From Atriophallophorus winterbourni (lineage: Eukaryota > Platyhelminthes > Trematoda > Plagiorchiida > Microphallidae), in contig JACCGJ010023858.1 in NCBI GenBank assembly GCA_013407085.1, forward strand, positions 1-64,000: a stretch of DNA of 64,000 nt, in the 5' to 3' direction. This document shows, one piece after another, positions 9,452 through 20,039 of the stretch. A program made the translations under genes and the position numbers. Below the pieces are notes generated by a model. It made no database searches. It saw only the letters and a list, made by a program, of their open reading frames with translations, and was not told the DNA's origin. Numbering within the stretch: the first letter of the stretch is position 1; each line of letters opens with the position of its first letter.

Positions 9452-12124
9452 TTATCGCTTGGAATATGAGATCTTTCTCCGCAGTTTCAAAAAAGGCAAG
9501 CACCAATTTCTTGTCGATTCTACGTTGTTCTGTCCAGCGATCTCGTTTTTGATGGAATATGTGTGTATTCCCAATCTCATTGGATGAGGCTCGCCCAAGT
9601 CCATCTCATAATGAATTCCAGTTTGTATCGGTATGTTTATCAAGATGGACGGTACCAACAAATCTGTTGGGAATAATAATGGTTGCATATCGCTGGCAAG
9701 GATATCAAGCTTAGCGGGTCTTTCACTAGTATTGTATGTATCAGCCATAGGTCCTGCATGTGTAATCGCAAAATCTCCACATCTGCATTTCTCTCCTTCA
9801 TCCAGAAAATACCTATGTCTTGCCATCTCCTGTGTATTTTGTGAACAATGTACTTGATTCGATGCACTTTCGATACTAGTTGTATCATTTTTGATTGCTT
9901 CACGTTTCCATTGGCTTTCGTAGTATTCAATATCATCGTACACTTGAACGTTCGATTCTTTTGCTCTGTTTTCTTTGAAGCGTTCAACTTTAGAAGGTCT
10001 CAGGTGAACATGACCGAATGTGGGAATAGGATCGACTCGTTTCAGAGTGTGCGACTCTGCACTTGATCCAGATTGATCGAGTCCAACTGTATACCATTTT
10101 GTCGAAGCTGTACTGTCCACGTGATCCGTGTTTGAAGATAGTTTCGAGCAAGTGCTTGCCGTAAGCAATTCTTGGTCATTATGCAATGACACTTCAGCAT
10201 CTGAGGGGTTATGGCACAAGTCAGGACCAGATCCTCCTTTGGAAATTCGACGTTCACTCACTGTAGCCAACGGATTCATTTTGTTCGCAAAATTCATCTC
10301 ATTTCTACAATCTGCTTTACTATAAACGTCTTCCTCGCTCTGGTTTACAAAAATCAAGCAATTGCTAGAATCTGAACACGGATTGTGTGATGAAACACCA
10401 GCTGCATTTCCGAAAAATGGGAACATGTCGTGTATTTTAATTTGGCCGTCGATTTGGGGCGATGCGCCTTCTATAATATTCCATATTTTAGGCGTACCGC
10501 TTGCTTGTGTGAACTGGAAAATCAATGGTAGTTCGGGTATTGAAATAAGTTGCGGCGAGATTATATCGTTAACGTTTTGACCGACAAGTAAGTGATTAAC
10601 AGTGATGCCCATGTCTGTTTGTTCGGACGATTTACAGTCTGCCACGTGTTGGTTTTGGATACACTTCACATCCTTGTCTGTACTCGAATGTGTGTAGGTT
10701 AAATTTTTCGGTATGATGAGAAACACTAATTCACTTGTAGAGGAAGTGTCTTGTGTAAACTTTACTAATGGGAAGCAGAAGGTATTCTTTTCAACTTCTG
10801 AGTAGATCGATGCTGCTCCCATTGGGTAATATTCCGATTTTGCATCTGTTGTTTGTTCAATGGGTGTAAAATTAGGATGCTCTTTGGCGAAACGTTCATC
10901 GCTACCAACTGGAAAATTTAGCCCCTGCTGGCTATGAGCATTCAGGATTTCTTGCCCCGCGATACAATCTCCATGTCGAGCTTTAGTAAGAACTTTTTGT
11001 TGTTGGAATTCATTCTTATCTTCAAACATTTTCTGTGGGTTGGATTTTTGTTCGGGAAGTTGCGTGCTTGAAGACAAGTTAGATTGTGCGCTACAGGAAG
11101 CTGATTGCTCTACGATTACGGGAAGGATACCAGAGCATGTGCTAGTAATCTGCGCCCAATTATTTTCAATATTTTTTTCAATGTCAGTCGGACGTTCGGT
11201 CCCAAAGTTTTTCTCGATTTCATCTTCGCTGGATAATTTTATTAACAAAACCGGTTCGATAGAAACGCGTGGTAAGTATGTGCATATGTCTAATACGTTT
11301 GCTGTATTTTCTGGTATCCTGGTTATAGATATGTCTGTGTGATTGTTCGATAGTAATTTGACGGGATTTTCGTTACCGGTATTACCATCAGCAACTGTTC
11401 TTGATATTGATAATGCAGGAGATATATTCGATTGGTAAACGCTTGTGCCACCTCTTTCGTAATGTTCCATCTCCATTTGTAACATTCTTTCACTAGGCAG
11501 CGTTCTATGCAGATGTGCATTAGGCAGCCAAATATTTGAATGCATTTTTTCTTGGCTAGTTTCAATGTTATGGACGGAATAGTAACTGGGGCATGGAGAA
11601 GCCAATGTAGTAGAGGTTTCCGTTTGTCGTGCCTTCATCTGGTTCGGGCTTCGCGTGGATCTGTATTGTCCAGTATCATCACCTGGATCCCGCAACTTAT
11701 CATATATAAACGGCTGCAATAGTTGTTTGTGTGTGGCTTTATGTTCGTATTTCGGAGTCCTGGGAAAGAATTCTACAGACTCGTAAGGTATCTTGGACCA
11801 TTCAATGATTTTGTAACCGTTTTCTTCTTCTGGTGTTTTTAGTTGGCTATGATGAGCATTTTCGCGGTAATTTTGTCCAGTGGGTGATGATGGGGCCGTC
11901 ACTATGTGCGTCCATGTGTCCAATAATATTGTATCTAGAAATCCTTGCAGATTTTCATTCCCAAGTGTGCGGACTTCAATTCTTGATGCTATATTTCCTC
12001 TGTTTGGGGGAGGAACAGATTTTGACCGTTTGAATGAAAGTCTGTGCCCTTTCTTTGAATTATACCCACTCCGTTCGGAGTTGGAAAAGTTTTGCACATT
12101 TCTTGTGAGATCATTTTCCTCCAT
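9452..12124 (-). CDS. Uncharacterised 890-residue protein (intact long ORF)
   Basis: This is the longest intact ORF in the window. The ATG at 12122-12124 is the first in frame after a stop at 12164-12166. The protein is rich in Ser, Thr, Asn and Gln, acidic in the middle, and has a basic N-terminal stretch (KKGHRLSFKRSKSVPPPNRG, about residues 24-43) and a basic C-terminus (LKLRRKISYSKR). There is no signal peptide, membrane segment, zinc knuckle or catalytic motif that I recognise, and no resemblance to gag, RT or integrase. Two Cys close together (KCRCGD, about residue 780) are not a full finger. A consensus splice donor (AGGCAG|GTGAGT) follows the stop by only a few bases, so this may be a large exon whose transcript has a spliced 3' UTR. 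The absence of stops over 2.67 kb in a region full of broken elements argues for selection. It could be a lineage-specific, largely disordered protein. Confidence 0.7.
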   Translation of the reverse strand: MEENDLTRNVQNFSNSERSGYNSKKGHRLSFKRSKSVPPPNRGNIASRIEVRTLGNENLQGFLDTILLDTWTHIVTAPSSPTGQNYRENAHHSQLKTPEEENGYKIIEWSKIPYESVEFFPRTPKYEHKATHKQLLQPFIYDKLRDPGDDTGQYRSTRSPNQMKARQTETSTTLASPCPSYYSVHNIETSQEKMHSNIWLPNAHLHRTLPSERMLQMEMEHYERGGTSVYQSNISPALSISRTVADGNTGNENPVKLLSNNHTDISITRIPENTANVLDICTYLPRVSIEPVLLIKLSSEDEIEKNFGTERPTDIEKNIENNWAQITSTCSGILPVIVEQSASCSAQSNLSSSTQLPEQKSNPQKMFEDKNEFQQQKVLTKARHGDCIAGQEILNAHSQQGLNFPVGSDERFAKEHPNFTPIEQTTDAKSEYYPMGAASIYSEVEKNTFCFPLVKFTQDTSSTSELVFLIIPKNLTYTHSSTDKDVKCIQNQHVADCKSSEQTDMGITVNHLLVGQNVNDIISPQLISIPELPLIFQFTQASGTPKIWNIIEGASPQIDGQIKIHDMFPFFGNAAGVSSHNPCSDSSNCLIFVNQSEEDVYSKADCRNEMNFANKMNPLATVSERRISKGGSGPDLCHNPSDAEVSLHNDQELLTASTCSKLSSNTDHVDSTASTKWYTVGLDQSGSSAESHTLKRVDPIPTFGHVHLRPSKVERFKENRAKESNVQVYDDIEYYESQWKREAIKNDTTSIESASNQVHCSQNTQEMARHRYFLDEGEKCRCGDFAITHAGPMADTYNTSERPAKLDILASDMQPLLFPTDLLVPSILINIPIQTGIHYEMDLGEPHPMRLGIHTYSIKNEIAGQNNVESTRNWCLPFLKLRRKISYSKR

Positions 12125-12387
12125 TAGATTAGGGAGCTCCGAAATACAGCTTACATGGACACATTATTCCAAAAAGCCAATTTGCCGCGTGAGTAAATTT
12201 TCTGTCAAGTGATTTTTATCGATTGTTTTCTGTATTTGAATAACTCCTCCATGTAAGTTAAAATGGCTAATCTGGTGGATATAAATGGGTGTCGGTTAAT
12301 ATCAACCAAATGCACAATTCTCTCCGCGAATGTATTTGAAGAATTTTAACTAATTTAGTCACATTTAAACCAATATAACGTGGTACT

Positions 12388-12610
12388 AACATCGCCTGAT
12401 CCAGGCAAAGTGCCGCACAGTCAGGGACTGCACGTGGGCTAGGATACTGTCGGGTTGCCCAGGCCTAGACAGATATGAGGGGGGAAATAGAAATAGAAAT
12501 GGTAGTGAGACAGCAGCGTGTTTCAGCAAGCAGCTCACTGCCGATGGCCAATCAAATTAGCACGATATTAGCCGTACAGCACAAAAATGCTGCACGATTG
12601 CACATCCGTG
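12388..12610 (-). repeat. R2 repeat, copy 5, minus orientation
   Basis: Reverse-complement blocks match 2905-3145 and 4725-4922: CCTGATCCAGGCAAAGTGC, CAGGCCTAGACAGATATGAG, and GCCGATGGCCAATCAAATTAG. Confidence 0.65.
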
Positions 12611-12794
12611 CGTGAAATAGTATATCAGGTTCCGTGAGCCGTGAAACGATGATAAAATGGTAAAAAGGTATACTCGAATGCCACTGTTAAATTGGGATTT
12701 TACAAAATCTACCATGTTCAAATACAGAATCACAAAGTGATTACTTGGCAATGGCTCAAAACTCTTATAAACGACCAATAATTTGTGGTGCTCA

Positions 12795-12870
12795 CATCAT
12801 CCTCACTTACACACCACAACCAGATTCTGGCTGTTTATTGTCATCATTTGGATTCAGTGAAATCAGGTTC
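12795..12870 (-). repeat. Decayed hammerhead-repeat copy
   Basis: Flanks (CACATCATCCTCACTTACAC, then CACCACAACC) match the family. The core has ATGATGA in place of CTGATGA and GAATC in place of GAAAC, so it should be inactive. Confidence 0.6.
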
Positions 12871-12914
12871 GTGTCCTCAAACAGTGGTAAAGTGGGCGAC
12901 TAAGGTTTCAAGAT

Positions 12915-13545
12915 TCAAGAATTTATGGTCACAAAAAGCACATAGCTTCACAATTACCATATCATAGTAAATATGCGTTCAATAAGAGGTATAAAAAAAT
13001 CAATTATACGATGTCACTGGAGTCAAGTAATATGCTTACCCTGAGTCGATACACAGGCATCGTCAAACCGTTATGTAACAAATAATTTTCCAAGGTTCGA
13101 GTGAATGTTTGGATACAGGGAGAGGTGATAATTGCTTCGGGAAGAGCATTCCACAGGAAACAGACACGTACCGAATAGAAATATCGGCGACAATTAGTAC
13201 GGGAATGGGGAATTTCTAGTGCCGCTGAGTGGCTACGTGTAATTCCTGATTCACGATATTTGAACAAATGTTTGAGTGGATGATCTGGAGTATTCAATAT
13301 CTTGTAAGTAATGATAACGTCACTTCGAAGTCTAAGTTGAAGGGGAGTGGGGAGCTTTAGCTTTTTCAACCTTTCCTCGTATGTAAGGTCTCAAAAACCA
13401 CGCACGAGTTTAGTTGCACGATGATATATCCTGTCAAGCAAGAATATATCTTTTTTCATCCACGGAATCCATGCTTGCGATGCACTGCTACATAGAGCAT
13501 TCCTCATGCCACTAGTTCTCATCATGTACCGATACAATGCCAAGT
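12915..13545 (-). pseudogene. CR1-type LINE, C-terminal ORF2 fragment with 3' end
   Basis: The minus strand encodes the CR1 C-terminal region. It shows QAWIPWMKKDIFLLDRIYHR, then KLVRG, a TGA stop near 13389, YEERL, then a 121-residue open stretch with VIITYKILNTPDHPLKHLF and a NCRRYFYSVRVCFLWNALPE block. A short 3' UTR ends near 12930 in GCTTTTTGTGACCATAAATT and a TTGAATCTTGAA-like tail. The same tail type is at 28985 and 39290, so these three copies form one subfamily distinct from the copies ending at 32.8 and 37.1 kb. The catalytic RT domain is absent (5' truncated). Confidence 0.85.
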
Positions 13546-14263
13546 CAAGTGGATCGGGTCCAGATAGGGTTTCCAGTTCTGAGCTCTATCAGGTTGTCAA
13601 TCCATTCCTCGAGAATTCTCGATCCATCTTCCACCACGATACCTCTTGCTCGTTTTCGTTCCAATTACCTAAGGTGTCGTGATTCACCCCTGAGGATCGT
13701 AGCGAAAATGAAATTAAAAGTCCTAACAATAATCAATACATAAAAAGTCGGTTGTTACAAAACTCACGAAAATCTAGGCTGCTGCGTGCCTTCTGGTTTG
13801 TCCCACCAAACGAACACATATTTCGCTGACGAACTCCAACGACGTAAAAACAAGGAAATATTGTTAAAGTGTTGCTGAAATGTATCCAGTTCCTTTAATT
13901 GACCGTTTTCAGACAAGTTAAAATAAATTCCTCACTGCAACTCCCGAAAATGTGAGTTTCGCAGGCAGATGACTCAAGCAAGCGACAAAGACGAAACACG
14001 CCAAGGAGGATATATTGTCGATTTAAAGCAATGAATATATAACAAAATGCGCGAATTACAAAGTGATGAAGGATAACTTATCACACATTATCCACTTTTG
14101 ACCCTGAATCATACCGTGCAAGAGAACGCCATTTAACCGAACTTTTATTATGCACATGCGAAAGAATCACATGCATTACTTGTATGCGAATATTTTAGTT
14201 AAACCGGACTTTCCCGATCTGTCTGCACCGCTAGTTGGGCAAATTTGTACCAACCGAGTCAGC
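13546..14263. other. Mostly unassigned
   Basis: At 13546-13660 (+) a short stretch reads like SGPDRVSSSELYQVVNPFL, which faintly resembles the start of a CR1 RT domain, but it is too short to call. The rest shows nothing recognisable. Confidence 0.35.
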
Positions 14264-14482
14264 TCAATTCAATTCAATTCAATTCAATGGTCTAAAAAGC
14301 ACATAGCTTTACAAAAACCGCAGAATAATATGCGAATTACAATAACATAGGTAGTAAAACGGGGTTTGTTTGCCTACTGATTAGTTCAGGAATGACGTAA
14401 AAATACATAGAGCAGAAATTGTTTTCAACCGGTTTGATAGGATAAATATGTATAGTTTACTTGGATGCATTGGTTCAAAGCT

Positions 14483-17374
14483 TTATGATGCAGAATATAT
14501 TGTTTCAATGTTTGGATTGGTCGACATGAATTTGTCTAAGTTCGATTTGAATATATCCAAATTGGGTGAATGTGCAACGTTACGGGGTACGGAGTTCCAA
14601 GTAAAACATACACGTACAGAATAAAAATACCTTCGACAGTTCAGCCTCGAGTCGGGAATTAGTACTGTATAGTTATGACACCTGCTTGTTCGTGGTGGTA
14701 GTCGTGTGAATAGTTGATTCAGGGGATGGTTGTGGGTATGAAGTATATTGAACATAAAAATCAAGTCGCCTCTAAGACGGCGGTAGCGAGAGTCGAAGAG
14801 ATTGAGGCTTGTAATCCGATCTTCGTATTGTTTATGTTTTAAACCACGTACGAGCTTGGTGGTCCGATGATATATTCTCTGCAAGAGGCTGATGTCCTTC
14901 TGTAACCAGGGTGACCAAGCCTGAACCGCATACTCCATGGTTGGCCTCAAGTACGTATTAATTATTCGATGAACAGTTTGCTTCGTGAAACTCCTGAACA
15001 CGCGTTTAAGAAGAAGCAGTACTCGCGACGTCTTTTCATAGACAGCTGTGGCGTTATGCGACGGTTTCAACGTGCTGCTCACCCACACACCCAAGTCCTT
15101 CTCCTTGTCAGTGCTTTCAAGAATATGGGAACCAAGGGTGTAAGAGAACTCAAAATGTCTTCCAACATTCAATACATTGCATTTGCTGAAATTGAAAGGT
15201 AGTTCATTTCTAACTGACCAGTTCTGTAAGGCATCAAGGTCCAGCTGAAGCTGTCTGCAATCTTCAGTTGTGCGTACTTGTGTCCACAGCTTGATGTCAT
15301 CCGCAAATAACAAGATTTTGCTGCGAACAAGTTTCGGTAAGTCGTTTACATAGATCAGGAAAAGAACTGGTCCAAGCACTGATCCCTGCGGCACCCCACT
15401 CTTTACTGCAATGGGTCGTGATTAAGCACCGTCAACCCTTACTCGAATGACACGGTCGCGGAGATAATCCTCAAACCAGGCTAGTAATGAACCCTTGATG
15501 CCACGTTGCTCCATTTTTGTATTAACAGACTGTGGTTGACACGATCGAATGCTTTGGACATATCAAGATAACACGCGTGTATGGTGAGACCTTTGTCTAC
15601 AGCTTGTGTCCAGTCATCGAGGGAGAGCAGAAGGTATGAAAGGCAAGAGTGTCTTTTTCTGAAGCCGTGTTGTTCAACTGCGAGCAAGCAATTGTCTTCC
15701 AGATGTTTTGTGACGCTGTTTGCAACGAGGCGCTCCATTACTTCACATATCACCGGTAGTAGTGTTACTGGTCTATAGTTGGATACTTCAGAACGGTTTC
15801 CTCCTTTGTAGATTGGGTTAATGATGCCATTCTTCCAATCACATGGAACGAAACTTTGGGTTAAAGAGAGATTAAACAAATAGGTCAGGGTCATACACAA
15901 ATTAGAAGCACAGTTTTTGAGGATCAGCGGGGTAATTTCGTCAGCTCCGGGAGATTTTTTCGTGTTGAGATTTAGCAATGTTCGGAGGACACTGTCCGGG
16001 GTAATAGTTAGTTGTTGTAAAACATTTTCAGGTGAGGTGACGGGAGTTAAGGGGCAGGTAACGGTGTTTCTTGGGCTGAAGACAGTGGAGAAAAAATGGG
16101 CTAAAACTTCGGCAGATTCCGATGCTGTGGTTGTTGTCCAATCACGCGTCTGTAAAGCAGCAGGATGACATGGTATATGGAACATATAAAAAATATATAT
16201 AATATATAAAATATCTCAAGAATCAATAGAGACAATAGAGCGGCAACTCCTGGTTTCACCCTAGACCGGTTATTTATGATCTGATAGAGAATTTTGGGGT
16301 TTGATTCCATTTTGTTGAGTAAATGTTTTTGATAATTCAGTTTGTCCTCAACAACAAGTTTGTTTACCTTATTTCTCAGCAAGCGGAATGTCTCCCAATT
16401 CTCAACAGTGGTATCTTGTCGATGACCCCGCCATGCAACATTTCGCAAAGTTAACCATTTTCGTGTTCGGCTACTCAGCTTAAACGTATATCCATTTTTT
16501 GCACCTTTGGAACAAGATGAAAGTGCATTTCAACGGCAGATTTAAGTTTGTTTATCATCCACTGCCACTGATCGTGCACGCTGTCGGACTTAAGACCAGG
16601 GTCTGTGGCGTTCTTAAGAGTAGATTTAAGTTGTGAAAAGTCAATTTTTCTAATCACCTTGTTGATGTCACTTGTTCTGATTGCCTGGCAAATATAATCA
16701 AACGTAATAACTAAGTGGTCACTGAGTCCTATTGGAGCTTCATAAGTGAGACTTTCAATCACGTGCTCATCATTTGTCAGTATCAAGTCCAGGATAGACG
16801 GTGTATCAGTACCACGAAATCGGGAATTGTTGAAAATATGGTTGTAGAGTGGAATTTCTTCCAGCAACTGTTAGTATAAAGCATTTAAAGAGTTTTCTGG
16901 ATGAAATGAATTTCCCTTAAAGTTCGGCAGATTGAAATCTCCGATCAGAAGAAGTCTGCCGCGGTATCTGTTAGCCGCTAAGCGTATATTTGCAAGTAAT
17001 GCTGAATTGTAGGCTTCGTCAGCTGAAGGCGAACGGTAAATCACACCCACTATGCATTTTTCTCCTGCTGTTACATTAAGCGAACACCATAATGTGTCTT
17101 GCAGTTGTAAGTCATCATCAGTGATCTCTTGGCAGAACAATCTCGGAATACGGTAAATCGCAACACCATCTCCTCGAGTCAGGCGATCGTGACGAAGTAG
17201 GGACATACCTTCAATGGCAACTTCATTGTCTGTTAAAGTTGGATGAAACCATGTCTCAGTTACGGCAATCACGTCTGGTGAGTGTGTGGTAGTTAGTTCA
17301 GTCAATTCGTGTAGTTTGTTTGTCAAGCATTGGGCATTCGTATATAAAAATTTGACAGTCGATGTTGATAGCAA
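14483..17374 (-). pseudogene. CR1 ORF2: endonuclease and reverse transcriptase, broken
   Basis: APE-type endonuclease motifs come first: LYTNAQCLTNKL, VTETWF, GVIYRSP, LLIGDFNLPN and LSDHLVITFDY. The RT follows with YRPVTLLPVICEVM, EQHGFRKRHSCLSYLL, ACYLDMSKAFDRVNH (motif A Asp), VPQGSVLGPVLFLIYVNDLP (motif B) and LLFADDIKLW (motif C), then the long CR1 C-terminal region. Breaks include an in-frame TAA at 16871-16873 inside the endonuclease, a frameshift near 16.50 kb, an AT-rich insertion at about 16155-16235, a one-base frameshift near 15.51 kb, and a TAA near 15421 just upstream of motif B. Catalytic residues survive, but the protein cannot be made whole. Confidence 0.9.
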
Positions 17375-17394
17375 GGACGGTTCATGAGATAAAC

Positions 17395-18087
17395 TTATTG
17401 GTACAGCTCGGTCTGAGTCGGTAGGTAGGTAATTTTGTTCGCCGACTCCGGTAGAGTCGGCCGAATTCCGTTTTTTGGCTTAGTATTTGGACTTTCGGCA
17501 TCAGCCTTGATATTATTAGTTTTGAGACGTCTGGGAATAATTTTAATCTCTCGGGGCAATTTGTATCGAAATTGCTTCCAATTTTTAAGAACGGCGTCAG
17601 CCATACTGTCTGTCAGCAGTGTCAGTTTGAGTGGTCGCGGAGCTTTACCTTCGTATTTCGGTGATGTCGGGATCCTAAAGGTATTGATAACAGCTGTATT
17701 GTTTGTGTGGATAGCGTCACTAATAAATTTCCATTGTTGTATGTCGTGGTTGGAGTTACACTTTGCATCTGGACTATCAGCAGCTTCAGGAACGTTCAGG
17801 ATTATAAGACTACGACTGTCGCGCTCGTTTACTTTCCCAGTGTTCCTGTTTACTGCAGATTTTGCCCGTTCTGACCAGGGTATGTCAACAAAGATACGTG
17901 GTGTGTTTTGTTCACCGTCTTGCAACAAGTATGCAGATAAAAGTACATCTTTTAGTTCTTTTTCACTCTGCAACACTACCTTGAGCAATCTTGGTTTATC
18001 TTGGTGCGGCGCTTTGGGAGCACGAGTCAAGCGAGTCAGTGAAACCAGAGTGATTGTTTTTACACCCATCCTAGTGCACATCGACAT
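17395..18087 (-). pseudogene. CR1 ORF1, C-terminal part (element A)
   Basis: An uninterrupted 230-codon frame lies directly upstream of ORF2. It aligns by eye with the plus-strand ORF1 at 19.29-19.74 kb and with 33.57-34.06 kb. Shared landmarks are PRLLKVVLQS, RIFVDIPWSER, LIILNVPE, QQWKFISDAI and RPLKLTLLTDSMAD. The pattern resembles the RNA-binding domain of LINE ORF1 proteins, which form the RNA-protein particle for retrotransposition. The N-terminal zinc-finger half is missing. Confidence 0.8.
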
Positions 18088-18554
18088 ACAGGACAGGCTA
18101 CGGTGTGGACGGATAAATTTGTGCTCTCATACTTTTGGATCTTATTGCTCGCTTTATTGACGGTTCTAGACGGTTCTTAAATCATTGAACTCGTCTCAAC
18201 TTCCTCATTCGGAATATACTATTTTCACGTCGGAGTAACGCGAATTCTTGAAAATCAAAACTTCCAATTTCTACCCAACATTGCATACGCGTGCAACATT
18301 GCTTCCAATCCAGAATAACGCAACAACTCGGATACCATCAGGAAGATCTCGCTATTTGGTATTTATTGACAGTTATTTCAACACTGTCGGATCAAATCTC
18401 ACAGAACAGCCTTTGCGTGAAAGTGTACGCCATTTTACTGTCCGTTGGATTGCACTGCATCGCATCCACTCGTTCTTGCACTCCACCGAGAGACACCGAT
18501 CGATACTCGACCGCTTCGCCCAGTGTATCGACTCGATCTCGCGAAATTGTAACA

Positions 18555-19738
18555 ATGACCGACAACGTGACCTTAAACGGACCTGACGACGAGGCTTGTA
18601 AAAAGTGCAAACTTTGTCAAAAGTTGGTAAGTCCCAGATCGCGTCAAGTTAAATGTTACTTGTGTTCAATTGCTATTCATGCGAACCGTGAAAAGTATTT
18701 ATCACCCGAATCTGTGACTCTAATTAATAATGAAAAATTACCAGGCATTTGCTATATTTGTAATCCATGCAGATTGAAAGTAAATAGTGATTTATCAAGA
18801 GTCGAAAACTCTGATTCAATTATGGAAGGACGCATGTTCGCTGTAGAGGCGAACCTTAAACGGCTTGAAAACACGTTAGAGTCTTTCCAAACATTTGCGT
18901 GTCAGAAAGCACTGAAACCAGTTCTAAACGCAGTCCCTAACCACATTAACCGCAAGTCTAACAGGGAAGCGCTAACTACTACGGAAACGCTGATTTCTCC
19001 CGAAATCGACCAAGGTCCCTTCCAACAGCTCGGTACGACCGATGAGTCTGCGAATCTGACCTGCAGTCAAGTGAATTATCGAAGGATGTGCATAAGCTTA
19101 GACCGAAGGGTTTGAACACTAACCCCCCGCCCCAAAGACAAACCTTGATGATCTAACGGTAATTTGTAGTTATCTCGTTGAATCAACTTCGCCATCGGTA
19201 AAGCAACGCGAAGCAGATGACAGGAATCAATGGAATGATCTTTGCAGAAGCTTAGACATCACTGCCTCACCTGCGTCGCTGACGCGATTGTTTAGACCCC
19301 CGAACTCACCTCGTGCGAACACACCCAGGTTACTGCGTGTAGTGCTCATGTCCGTCCAAGATGTAGAAAATATGTTGCTCGCCTCATCCCTCTTAGTTGT
19401 AAACAAATCGACTGTGCGAATATTTCCAGACGTTCCTTGGGAAGAACGGCAAATTCGTCGTAATAATCCGGAACTAGCGAAAGAGGCTACAAATCGCAGA
19501 GCAGTTATAGTTCATGGTGTACCCATTTCGAACGAAGTAGAATCCAGCAAACGTCTGCAACACGATTGCAGTGCATGGAGATTTTTACAAGAGATTCTAG
19601 GTTTAAAGGGTATAATAACTACTCATGTTATGCGCCTTATACCGAAAAAAGAAACGCATCAGCCTCCTCCTCTCAAAATATCATTCCGCACAGATGAGAT
19701 GAAGGATAGAATACTCGAGGCGTGGTATCAATGTCGGT
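18555..19738 (+). pseudogene. CR1 ORF1 with N-terminal zinc finger, frameshifted; no ORF2
   Basis: The ATG at 18555 starts a frame with a Cys/His cluster at residues about 14-65: CKKCKLCQKL, CYLCSIAIHANREK and GICYICNPCRLK. This recalls the PHD/zinc-finger-like domain of CR1 ORF1. A coiled segment (RMFAVEANLKRLENTLESF) follows. The frame breaks near 19.09 kb and resumes through SLTRLFRPPN, PRLLRVVLMS, VRIFPDVPWEER, AVIVHGVP and PPLKISFRTDEMKD. It ends at a stop at 19738-19740, where the element is cut off: no endonuclease follows, and an LTR-like piece begins within about 110 bp. It lies head to head with element A. Confidence 0.8.
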
Positions 19739-19849
19739 GAACCGATCAGGACTAAGCCAAGTAGCGTCTCACATGTGAGTGAACGGACTGCCGAGCCGCC
19801 TCACATGAAGTGAACAGCTGCTAGCTGGATTTTCCCGTTTGGCGTGGTC

Positions 19850-19905
19850 TTATTATTATTATGTTATACTTACACAATCTGATACAGATATAGTGCCGTT
19901 CAACA
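19850..19905 (+). repeat. Gypsy LTR-like fragment
   Basis: ACACAATCTGATACAGATAT and the following AGTGCCGTTCA match, with few changes, the minus-strand LTR at about 27000-27040 (GCACAATCTGATGCAGATAT then GGTGCCGTTCG). Only this short part of the LTR is recognisable here. Confidence 0.55.
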
Positions 19906-20039
19906 TAAACAATGAGATGTACAAAGCGAGAAGGGGGGTACAAAGCGTTGTCATCGGCATCGTTGAACGTAGACATGATACTACCGTTTGGCCAACTCAC
20001 ACCAGGACAATACACCGAAGTAGGGGAGATTTCGTTTAG

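Larger units (their letters stand above)
14264..18110 (-). mobile_element. CR1-type LINE element A, near full length, 5' truncated
   Basis: On the minus strand the order is ORF1 part (18087-17395), endonuclease, reverse transcriptase, 3' UTR, then a (TTGAA)n tail at 14264-14288. The 3' UTR end (GTGCTTTTTAGACCATT) matches that of elements B (37.1 kb) and C (32.8 kb). ORF1 starts inside the RNA-binding-like part and lacks the zinc-finger half seen in the 18.55 kb copy, so the copy is truncated at about 18.1 kb. An AT-rich insertion of about 80 bp near 16155-16235 interrupts ORF2. Confidence 0.9.

Noticed and set aside
11880..12212. Plus-strand ORFs over the 890-codon frame
   Set aside because: They are short, lie opposite a much longer intact frame, and show no family resemblance.
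17435..18160. 241-codon plus-strand ORF
   Set aside because: It is a shadow of CR1 ORF1 on the minus strand; the sense frame matches two other CR1 copies.
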